From NCBI GenBank assembly GCA_030549495.1, contig JAUIRK010001049.1, forward strand, positions 558,001-622,000: 64,000 bases of DNA, in the 5' to 3' direction. The translations under genes were made by a program, and so were the position numbers. Of the stretch, positions 1 through 8,095 are shown one piece after another. This stretch comes from Nectonema munidae (lineage: Eukaryota; Nematomorpha; Nectonematoida; Nectonematidae). Below the pieces are notes generated by a model. The model searched no databases and was not told where the DNA came from. It saw nothing but the letters and a program-made list of their open reading frames with translations. Positions within the stretch are counted from its first letter, which is position 1. Each line of letters starts with the position of its first letter.

Positions 1-230
1 GCATTTTAGCTGAAGGGATTGAAAAAGATATAGCAAAGCTAGGAGAATGTTAGGATACTGTAAGTACATCGAGCACTCAGCTTCTATCCTTTACAGAACT
101 CCATACTATAAACTCTGCCCCATATATATCTTCAGAAGACAAAAGAGTTTGCCTGAGTGGTTGAATCATGCAAAGAAGATGGAGTCTCCACAACATCAAT
201 ACCTGACTCGTCGTCATCTACATTCTAGAC
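1..230. other. Left edge, no gene seen
   Basis: No splice-supported coding region or recognisable repeat is visible here. The short open frame starting near base 47 has no family resemblance that I can see. Confidence 0.4.
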
Positions 231-344
231 CAGTGTTTCCCAAACTTTTTCAGACCAACGCCCACCAAAGTTTCAAAAACTTTTCTAACGCCCCCTATTA
301 AAAATTGATACACAAATAAATAAATTAATTTTTTTGGGAATGTT

Positions 345-800
345 TTATTTAAATATACCAAGCTTTGCAAATAAATAGATTTTTACACATATATATCCTT
401 TTCAAGTATGTTGAATTCAATCTTTATTTTATTCGAAAATCTTTCAAAACTTGTCAAAAGCGATTTAAAAATAGCGATTTTTCCAAATTGACAAAAAAAG
501 ATTTTTACACATTTGCTTTTTAAGTATGCTGAATTCAATTCTGATATTTTTTTATTCGAAAATCTATCAAAAACTCAAATTACCAAGCTTTGCAAATAAA
601 TAGATTTTTGCACATATATATCCTTTTTAAGTATGGTGAATTCAATTCTGATATTTATTTTATTCGAAAATCTATCAAAACTTGTCAAAAGCGATTTAAA
701 AATGGCGATTTTTCTCAAATTGACAAATTTTCCAAATAAATAGATTTTTACACATATATAACCTTTTTAAGTATGGTGAATTCAATTCTGATATTTATTT
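345..800 (+). repeat. Tandem array, satellite-like, left arm type
   Basis: A unit containing ttgcaaataaatagattttt, then cacatatata, then aagtatgctgaattcaat, then attcgaaaatctatcaaaac recurs near 365, 490, 590 and 735, giving half-units of roughly 120-125 bases. The same core (aagtatgctgaattcaat followed by caaacctgtcaaaa) is found in the arrays near 3150 and 20460, so this is a divergent member of a dispersed satellite family. Confidence 0.65.
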
Positions 801-1317
801 TGTATGGAGAAAAACCAGCACTCATAAGGTAAGGCTATACCTAACCCTAAAGGTAAACCTAATCCATCGCAGCACCATTCATCTTCATAAAGTTTCATAA
901 ACCTAACATTTAAGTTTTAACCGAAAAAAAAGAAATTAAAGGGGTTACAAATGATTCCCTAGCCAAAGAAGGAACCAATTGGAGTTCTGCTATTTTTCGA
1001 GCGAAACGAGAAATAAACACTTGACCAAAAATGATCCAAAGTTATGTTGTGCAATAAGCTTGTAGTTTTTCTTTACTTTTAAAACAGCTGCTGGATTTTA
1101 ATCTGCAAACAAAGACAAACCCATATATATTAAATAGAGATACAATTAATCACAGCATTGAAAAATGGAATAATTTTTTTATGGATTCTTTTATCAAACA
1201 TCCAGATAAATTGGAACAATCCCGGAAAACTAACACAAACGAGGACAATTTTTTTCGCCCTCTTTCTTGGCGAGATTTACTGCTACGCTTGAGATTGCAA
1301 GCATCGATGTCTGGAGT

Positions 1318-1464
1318 AGTGCTCTGCGCGGGCGGGTAACCCGCGCGGATTTTGCGGGACACGCACCCACAGGGCGGACGCGGCTTGTCCACAGCAATTT
1401 TGCGGGGTTGGTGGGTTCGGGCTTTTATTATTATAGCCCGGACAATCTGTGGGTTACCCGCACT
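1318..1464. mobile_element. GC-rich short inverted-repeat element, MITE-like
   Basis: This GC-rich island sits in AT-rich DNA. Its ends carry AGTGC followed by GGGTAACCCGC on the left, and the inverted partner GGGTTACCCGCACT on the right. The inside is rich in GCGGG and CCCGC words that can self-pair. It lacks a visible target-site duplication. A hAT-derived MITE is the likeliest reading, but the superfamily is a guess. Confidence 0.4.
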
Positions 1465-1919
1465 GACTTTTTTGCTGGCTATATTGAGTGCGTGTTAGCT
1501 CATGGAAATAGCTTATTTTGTGTTACCTTTATTGGAAATTGCGAAAATAGTGTAAGAAGTGGAATCGAACACGTTTGTTAGTCTGATTGATAGGTGTAAG
1601 AGAAAAGAGCAAATAATGTGAATGTCCATGTGTGATTGTAGAATATAGATAACACATTTAGTAAATAATTTTTTGTTGTTTTTAAATTTTAAATGGCAAC
1701 TTTAACATCTCTGCAAAATTCATATATTTTGAAATCTGGATTATATAAAATAAAAAGTGTAAATGAATTGAAATCGGAGGTCTAGAAGACGTTTGAGCTC
1801 GTGGTAGATGAAAAAACACTGATTGGATTTTGCAGCTTGTAAAGTATGCTTTCAAGCTTTCACTTATTGTGGAAGAAAAACAGGTACTTCAATTCTGAGG
1901 GTCAGAAATTTTTGAGGGG

Positions 1920-3080
1920 GGTTGCCTGCCCTCTGGCTACGCATCTATCATTTACTTTCAATGCACGTGATCTTTTACCACATCCAACTACGGTGAGTGG
2001 AGATCTTTCTGAGTGTGCAATACTGGAAGGGCTACGTTAGCCCAAAACATGAAAGAAATTACTTCCTTTGCTCAAGTTGCTTTTACGTCAGACATGTCGA
2101 CTGACTCATATAAGAAAAGGTCATATTTGACAATCACGGTACACTACATGAGTTATGATTGGACTCTTGTAGGCCGCGTTATAACAACTGGGGAGTTTGA
2201 TGCGAACTGAAGAAAACGGGTAGCAACATTAAAGCAGCTATACTACTCACTTATCGAAGTTTGGTATATATCAATCACAACTTTGCCCTTTTATATTCAC
2301 AACAGATAACATATTTTGAATACTGTTTTACGTCATACTTTTGGTGAAAAAACATGTCCAGAACTGACCCCATATGTTATTACAAGTTGTAAAAGCCTTG
2401 TAAGATACATCAAGAAATCTTCAACTCAAAACTTGCTTCAAAAAAATGTAAAACAATCTTGTGAGACACTCTACGGAACTCTGTTTATTTAATGCTTAAA
2501 TCAGTTTTAGGCAATATTCATGATATTCGACTTCTTTTTATCGATCATTTTTCACAAGAGATTAAACGCATAACTATGATTGATATTGACTTAGTTAAAG
2601 AATTTGTTAACTTTTTGGAATCTTTTTGCAATGTAACATTAAATTTAGAAGGGGATAAAAGTCAACCCACCTTGCATTTCGTTTTCCATCCATCTATTTC
2701 GAATTTGGAAAATCATGGCCAAGTTAAAGAAAAAGATACTGAAGCATTGTTCTCTTTGAAAACTAAATGTTTAAAAATACAAAATGAAAAATTTATTCCA
2801 AATCTGTTGCATAAATTGCATTTTTTAATCCAAAAAAAATCAATGCATGTACTTTGCGCCTCAGATCAGCAACTTGTTTTGGTTTATGTTTCTGGGCAAC
2901 TTTGCAACTTTTCTTCATGAATAACGTCTACAACACTTGAAACTTCGTGCCAAATTACACGTCATTCTAAAAAAGGATTGAGGAAGAAATTGGAGGATTG
3001 AGTTGAAATTGAGGAAGTTCAATCTAGCGAAATACTACACTATCAGCAACATAAATTGAAAAGCTTTACTACTCTTTTAA
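1920..3080 (+). pseudogene. hAT transposase, N-terminal two thirds (broken)
   Basis: Translation gives NARDLLPHPTTVS, the helix-turn region that precedes the first catalytic Asp in hAT transposases. This is followed after a frame change by AFTSDMSTDSYKKRSYLTIT and VITTGEFDA, which match the family block around the first Asp (usually LDMWTD..., here SDMSTD). A further open stretch at 2492-2920 fits the insertion/helical region. There are several stops and frame changes, so the gene is dead. The coding sequence stops at the TTAA at 3077-3080 and resumes at 7432, on the far side of the piggyBac-like element. It is recognised by motif memory only. Confidence 0.7.
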
Positions 3081-3139
3081 CCCTATTAGTGCTGGGGTAA
3101 ATTTGTCCGCTCAAGTGCCGCCCCAGCAGGACTTATTTT

Positions 3140-3560
3140 TCTCAGATATTAATAAGTTTTATAAATAATTTTAAAGTTACATATACATTTCAACTATGCT
3201 GAATTCATTGGTGATGTCTATTTTTTTTTATCAAAATCATTCAAACCTGTCAAAAAAGTGATTTACATATGACAGCTCATCTCAAAAAAGAAACTTTTTA
3301 TCTAAATAATTATATAATGTTTTTTACACACATATACCCATTTTCAAGTAGGCTGTGTTTACTGGTTATATTCCTTTTTTTTTTTATAAAAAATTAGTCA
3401 AACCTGACAAAATAATTTAAATATGAGAGCCCATGTCAAAATTAAAATTTTGATTCTTTTAAAGTTTTGTATACATTTCAAGTATGCAGAATTTAATGGT
3501 GATGTTCATTTTTTATGAAATCAATAAAACCTGTCAAAAAAATCAATGAAACATGTAAAT
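3140..3560 (+). repeat. Satellite-like array inside the piggyBac-like element, forward arm
   Basis: About two and a half degenerate units share a core of ttcaactatgctgaattcat, ggtgatgt and a run like caaacctgtcaaaaaagtg. The period is about 150-165 bases. The core matches the arrays at 345-800 and 20160-20740 in the same orientation. Confidence 0.55.
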
Positions 3561-4064
3561 AAATGTCAAATATAACCATAAAAATAACTTCTACTTTCAG
3601 TATTTCTCTGGTAATTATTTTTTAAATTTATTTAATAAACCAACTTTAGGTGTTTAATTCACTCAAAATATTTCATTTGTCAGTAACTTATATATCTCGA
3701 TAGGACCTCGATCTTTTTGGCTACAAATTCGTTATCGGCTCGTAGTCCCTATACGTTATATCTTCTATAGTTTACAGTATGTAATTTTGCTATTCATTCA
3801 ATGATGATCCTTTCTTGGTAGCTCTTTTTCATTAAAAATTTATATTCTTCAATGTATGTTTGAAAAAATTTTTATAAGGATAAAATTATTTTTCCTCTTT
3901 CAAAGCATTCTGATTTTGATGATCTTAGACTTTTTTTATCAGTATCGTGTATTTTATTATCATGCCTGAATATTTGTCAATCACTCTCAGTTCAAAGGTG
4001 TTTTTCTGATAAATCACTCGTGATGTTCATTGTTCAACTACAAAAAGTTGTTCACGTTCTTCAT

Positions 4065-4394
4065 CTAAAAGTTGTATTTAGCATTCCTTGTGGAAAGTGG
4101 GACAGTTTCTATAAATCCTCCGATCTTTCTTTGTGCAATTTCTTGTGACGTATAGGCTGTTAGAACTTCGGGATGATCATAGTCTTGTGCGCCATAACCC
4201 AGCACTGATCCTCTTTCTTTCACTAGTCCCTCCTTTGTCTCGACATGGACTTCTGGAATCCTAGGAGCCACCCTTTTTAGCTGATTGGTAGTGCTCTCCA
4301 ACAGCTTTTCCACTGTATCCAATCTATCGGTAATTTCTTCTGAACTCTTTCCCCAGAATGACGCTTTGGATTGATCCTTGGTAACTTTGCCCAT
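4065..4394 (-). CDS. Small ORF of unknown family, 110 codons
   Basis: The ATG at 4394 opens 109 codons that run to a TAA at 4065. It is the first ATG about 74 bases downstream of a consensus initiator and lies behind a TATA box, so the start is chosen from promoter position. The protein is hydrophilic with a heptad-like stretch (TDRLDTVEKLLESTTNQLK, residues about 21-40) that could be a short coiled coil, followed by a Pro/Glu-rich middle and a Tyr/Gly patch (VLGYGAQDYDHPEV). It has no signal peptide or membrane segment. It lies inside the piggyBac-like element, so it is probably cargo or part of another inserted element, possibly an LTR-element fragment. I do not recognise the family. Confidence 0.4.
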   Translation of the reverse strand: MGKVTKDQSKASFWGKSSEEITDRLDTVEKLLESTTNQLKRVAPRIPEVHVETKEGLVKERGSVLGYGAQDYDHPEVLTAYTSQEIAQRKIGGFIETVPLSTRNAKYNF

Positions 4395-4464
4395 TAGGAA
4401 ATTATTATAGATGAAATATGTAGAGAAGGTAAAAGGAAGACAAGAGGGAAGAGAAAAATCAAAA

Positions 4465-4505
4465 GACTGACGATAAGGGGTGTGCGCCGCCTTATATAGT
4501 CCTGT
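4465..4505 (-). promoter_or_regulatory. Core promoter: TATA box plus TCAGTC initiator
   Basis: On the minus strand TATATAAGG is followed about 30 bases later by TCAGTC, the spacing and sequence of an arthropod-type TATA/Inr promoter. It points at the 110-codon ORF. A near-identical copy lies in the opposite orientation at 4935-4990. Confidence 0.55.
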
Positions 4506-4590
4506 TTGTATGTCGTTTTTGGTTTGAATTAGAAGCATTGAGAAGGGTCCTCAATGCAAGTTTTTTATAAATAATTGAAAGTAAGTTTTT

Positions 4591-4869
4591 ATGGATGCAA
4601 CGCTCAAAAAGATTGCGATAGTGGGGCCAAATGGTATCCTGAAGATTCCAGCGGTTTCGCCATCGTCAATCAACACCAATGAACTCCCTGCATTGCTACT
4701 GGAAGCCGCACAGTATCCGGTTAACGCAACGTTTTTCTCCAATAGTATGGTGGCTGCCCAAGTTACTCTCAACAATGGCTCGGAGTCCAGAAGCTTACAC
4801 AACATCATCTTGAATTTCGAGAAAAGTTACCCAATTCTTCCCAAGAAGTTTCAACTCAACACACATTAA
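4591..4869 (+). CDS. Small ORF of unknown family, 92 codons
   Basis: This ATG-initiated frame lies between the two divergent promoter copies and ends just before the right-hand one. Its base composition (balanced GC, ordinary codons) differs from the AT-rich surroundings. The protein has no Cys-rich motif, signal peptide or membrane helix that I can recognise. The opposite strand is also open over most of the stretch, so the coding strand is uncertain. It may be a fragment of an inserted element rather than a gene. Confidence 0.25.
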   Translation: MDATLKKIAIVGPNGILKIPAVSPSSINTNELPALLLEAAQYPVNATFFSNSMVAAQVTLNNGSESRSLHNIILNFEKSYPILPKKFQLNTH

Positions 4870-4934
4870 ATTCCTTCCAGGAAGAATCCAGCAGATTTAC
4901 TTTCAATGGACGACTAAAGGCACAGGGGATCACA

Positions 4935-4990
4935 CAGGAATATATAAGGCGGCGCACGCCTCTTATCGTCAGTCTTTTGATTTTCCCACC
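4935..4990 (+). promoter_or_regulatory. Second copy of the TATA/initiator promoter, opposite orientation
   Basis: TATATAAGGCGGCGCACGCC is followed by a TCAGTC initiator with A at 4971, 30 bases after the TATA start. It shares about 45-55 bases with the minus-strand copy at 4452-4505 and then diverges. Downstream it leads into a segment with AATAAA and a hairpin, which looks like the transcribed part of an LTR-type sequence. Confidence 0.5.
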
Positions 4991-5036
4991 CCGAAATCCC
5001 TCCCTATCAAAGACAATTTTTTCTTGTGTGTGTGTT

Positions 5037-5218
5037 ATATTTTGAATTTTGCCTAGTTAAAGGGCTCTTCAGCTCAATAAAGCTAAAAAAATTTTTATTG
5101 CAAGTAAATTAACAACACACAAATCTCTTTAATTTTTTTTGGCTCTAGTGGACTGGCGAGCCCTTTAACTGGGCAAAATTCAAAATATTTTATTGCAAGT
5201 AAATTAACAACACAAATT
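5037..5218. repeat. Inverted repeat with flanking direct repeat
   Basis: A 31-base stem (5037-5067 with 5158-5188, one mismatch) encloses about 90 bases. Each arm is followed by a copy of ttattgcaagtaaattaaca (near 5096 and 5190). The pattern is a strong potential hairpin in transcript form. Confidence 0.65.
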
Positions 5219-5879
5219 TTAGTCCTGTATATTTTATTTGACGCAAAAGGAAAAAGATGGACAAATTCAATTTAAATTAAAAAATATCTTCATAGTGACT
5301 AAATTCTCTCATATTGGCATCTGTGCCATTTTTGATAAATCTGACTTATTCTAAATTTTCAGATTTCCTCCCCATCTTAGTTAAATGATAATTGTAATCC
5401 TAGATGATAAGCTATAGATTTAAATATTTTTCATTTGTAAAAGAGGAACTTCTTTTTCACTGTCAAAATCTTTTTTGAAGCACCCAATATTAGGTCATTC
5501 CACCACTTCCTAGTTCATTAGATCTAGTCAAGATAGACCATTTAGTCAAGATACATATATTTTTTTAATTATTTCTTTTGATCACACGTTCTCTTTTCAA
5601 TTAGTTTTCGAGTTTATTCCTTCTCTCATAATAATCTTCAAAAGATTTTATAATACGTTTTGTTTTTTTAAATAAATATTTCATACTCAAGAGGATTGAA
5701 GAAAGTATTATAATCCAAAATATACAAAAAAAAGTATATTTTTACTATATAACTATTATACAACGATTTTTTGAAAAAATTTTACAGAACTGATTTTCAA
5801 GCATACATTACTAATTCAATTGCCACTTTGAGATATTTTTTAACCGTATTAGCCAAAATAAAGTACAGAAATAAAGTAA

Positions 5880-6880
5880 GCATAGTCGATTTGGTATAAA
5901 AACAGATATTTTATTTTTTTGAAAATATTTTTGAAGACAGTATCTAGAAGTAAACCGCAAATCTGAATGAAGTTTTCAGATATTTTAAAACCATAAATGC
6001 CAAACATGAATCCAAAAATGAAACCATTATCTTCCATTTGGCAATAAAAACATATTTTATTTAAATTTCAAAAATATTTCTGTAGACATTAGACGTAAAT
6101 CGAACATTTGATTGACACTTTCAGACATTTAAAACCTCTAAATACAAAAACTAATTTCAGAAATAAAACTATCATGGTTGAATTGGTATAAAAACATATA
6201 TTTCATGTAAAATTAGAGAGAATATTTTTAGATATAGTTTTCATACATAAACGGCAGATTTGATTGACACTGGCAGTAAAACCTCTAAATGCGAAAACTG
6301 ACTCGAGAAATGAAACACCATCATGATCTACTTGCTATAAAAACATATATTTCATGTAAAATTTGAATCAATATTTTTGGGAACAAATTTTAGAACTAAA
6401 CGCAAATTTGATTGATACTTATAGGTATTTTCAAATCAAAACTGCAAAAATTGAGTCCATAAATGAAACTAGCATGGTTGATTTGGTATGAAAATATATA
6501 TTTGTTCATATAAAATTTGAGATATATTTGAAAACAGTTTTCAAACTTAAACCGCATATTTTATTGACGCTTCCAGATATTTTCAAAAAGCAAAAACTGA
6601 GCCCAGAAATGTAACTATCATGATCGATTTGGTATAAAAACATATATTTCATTGTAAAATTTGAATGAATGTTTTTGGAGACAATTTTTAGAAGTAAACC
6701 GCAAATATGATTAACACTTATATGTATTTTAACATCCTGAATGTAAAAAATGAGTCCAGAAATAAAAACAGCATGACCGATTTAATATAAAAACATATTT
6801 TATGTAAAATTTGAAGGTATATTTTATTAGATACATTTTTGATCAATCAAAATTTTGATTGACATTTTCTAAAAAGTAGC
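5880..6880 (-). repeat. Satellite-like array inside the piggyBac-like element, reverse arm, about six units
   Basis: Units of about 150-160 bases carry gatttggtataaaaacatat, then taaaccgcaaatttgattga, then a run ending in aatgagtccagaaatgaaac. They start near 5887, 6040, 6190, 6330, 6485, 6630 and 6780. Copies are diverged (roughly 70-85% alike by eye). The same family appears with about two units at 23800-24085. Relative to the array at 3140-3560 the related words lie in opposite orientation. Confidence 0.7.
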
Positions 6881-6980
6881 CATGATTATTGAAAAAATTA
6901 AATATATAAAGTATTATGCGTTCCAAACTGTATATATTTATAAATTTTCAGGGTATTATATAATATAGATCTTAAGTTAG

Positions 6981-7191
6981 CAGTGGCGTAGCCAAAAAAT
7001 GGAAGTTGGGGGGGGGGCATGCAAGGAATTTAGGGGGGCATGCAAGGAATTTAGGGGGGCATGCAAGGAATTTAGGGGGGCATGCAAGGAATTTAGGGGG
7101 GCAAGCATATTGGAAATAAAATTATTTGGTGGGGCAGAAAAGGTATTTGGGGGGCCCCCCTTGCCCCCCTCCCCCTCTGGCTACGCCACTG
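6981..7191. mobile_element. Short non-autonomous hAT-type MITE with internal 21-base tandem repeat
   Basis: The element begins CAGTGGCGTAGCCA and ends TGGCTACGCCACTG, a 14-base inverted pair typical of hAT-derived MITEs. Inside, the unit GGGGGGCATGCAAGGAATTTA repeats about four times, and a G-run faces a C-run near the right end. No 8-bp target duplication is evident. It lies within the piggyBac-like element and is therefore the later arrival or was carried along. Confidence 0.7.
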
Positions 7192-7431
7192 GTTATAAGG
7201 TTAACTACAGATAGGTCAAAATTTTGATGAAAAATTTAAATTTTTGATTTTGATTGACAGTTTGGACATGAAAGGGTCATTCAACTACCATGAAAATGGT
7301 ATCAAAAGATGCAGCTAGCAATTTTAGATTAAGTCACGAAATTTGAAGGGATACGATTCTGGCAATTTTGTACAATTAATTTTTTAGTGAAGGGAGGGGC
7401 GTTTTACGCCCTCGAGCACTAATAGGGTTAA

Positions 7432-7620
7432 ATTGACCGAAAGAAAAATAACTGAACTTTTCCATATCTTTCACATACAGCGCGAAATACTTTATCGATT
7501 ATGGCAACTAGCGCAACAAGTGGCCATATTTTAGTCTTGCTGGTCACTTAGTCTCAGCGAGGAGATCTTCACTGAAATCCAGTAGCATAAATGATATTTT
7601 GTTTTAGAAGAGTGCTATGA
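7432..7620 (+). pseudogene. hAT transposase, C-terminal block (continuation of the 1920-3080 copy)
   Basis: Directly after the right TTAA the translation reads FPYLSHTARNTLSIMATSATS, and then after one frame change FSLAGHLVSARRSSLKSSS and INDILF. This is the hAT dimerisation/C-terminal signature (family form: LARKYLSIPATSATSER.FS.AG...). The Glu of the usual TSER motif is lost. Its position proves that the piggyBac-like element sits inside the gene. Confidence 0.75.
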
Positions 7621-7739
7621 AACAAAGTAATCGAAAAGTTATCTGATTGATAGTTTTTATTTTTATTTAAATCAACTGAAATGTTAGGAAGTGTATATTG
7701 GAAAAATAAAATAAAATTTTCTGCATATATAAATTGTTA

Positions 7740-7956
7740 TTAATTTACAAACCGAGTAGGTCTCCTCTAGTCTAGAGATATGAGAAGCGGCATTTCCGAG
7801 ATGTCAGCCGTCATACTTCGTACTCATGGTCATGTTAAATGAATGAAGATCTTACCATTCTCCATATTGCTATTATATACCCGTTAATTTGTTTACGGAA
7901 TTTGATGCGTAATTTCTCTAAATAGCGCGTGTGCGAGCGATAGAAGACGCGAGAGC
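7740..7956 (+). promoter_or_regulatory. Likely 5-prime region and untranslated exon of the EF-hand gene
   Basis: A CpG-rich stretch (7921-7956, many GCG words) ends in a GTGAGT donor at 7957. That donor pairs with a strong acceptor (tccttttacag) at 8004, giving a 48-base intron before the ATG. A TATATA at about 7872 lies roughly 30 bases before a plausible start site. In the reading frame of the gene there is no upstream ATG after the in-frame TGA near 7903. Confidence 0.35.
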
Positions 7957-8004
7957 GTGAGTTCCTGTCAGCTCGAAGCGCGCTTTTTCCATATCCTTTT
8001 ACAG

Positions 8005-8095
8005 ATGATGAATTTTATGACGTCGTTGGTTTCAAAGGTCTCCAAGAGAGATACGCAGCCTAGCAAACCGGGAACGTATACTGGAACGGAACTAG
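8005..8095 (+). CDS. KChIP-like gene, coding exon 1
   Basis: The exon encodes 30 residues, starting with two ATG codons right after the acceptor, and ends in phase 1 (CTA G|gttagt). It is Ser/Thr/Lys-rich with no domain, as expected for the variable N-terminus of this family. The phase matches exon 2 exactly. Confidence 0.6.

Larger units (their letters stand above)
4935..5220 (+). mobile_element. LTR-like fossil segment (low confidence)
   Basis: A TATA/initiator promoter, an AATAAA signal near 5077 and a structured tail occur within 290 bases, as in a solitary LTR. No long terminal partner or coding region of a retroelement was recognised, so this is only a possible solo LTR of unassigned family. 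Confidence 0.25.
3081..7427. mobile_element. piggyBac-like non-autonomous element, 4.35 kb
   Basis: The ends are exact inverted repeats of 13 bases (CCCTATTAGTGCT at the left, AGCACTAATAGGG at the right) and are directly flanked by TTAA at 3077-3080 and 7428-7431, the target that piggyBac transposases duplicate. No piggyBac transposase frame is visible inside. The inside holds a short satellite array at 3140-3560, two small ORFs with promoter-like sequence at 4065-4990, a hairpin region at 5037-5218, a longer satellite array at 5880-6880 and a MITE at 6981-7191. It interrupts a hAT transposase gene, so it is younger than that copy. The superfamily call rests on termini and target only. Confidence 0.75.
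231..7670 (+). mobile_element. hAT DNA transposon remnant 1, split by a piggyBac-like insertion
   Basis: The left boundary is taken from a hAT-type terminus at 231 (CAGTGTTTCCCAAAC). The body is shown by hAT transposase translation at 1920-3080 and again at 7432-7620. The two coding pieces belong to one transposase: the first stops in mid-protein at a TTAA, and the second resumes directly after the matching TTAA with the conserved C-terminal block. Without the 4.3 kb insert the copy would be about 3.1 kb, normal for the superfamily. I could not find a matching right terminus near 7670 or a target-site duplication, so both outer limits are estimates. The copy is old: the frame is broken repeatedly. 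Assigning the 231 terminus to this copy is an inference. Confidence 0.6.

Noticed and set aside
1267-1581. 104-codon open frame on the plus strand, and the opposite frame at 1150-1392
   Set aside because: Both cross the GC-rich MITE-like block. Openness is explained by composition, with no family signature or splice signals.
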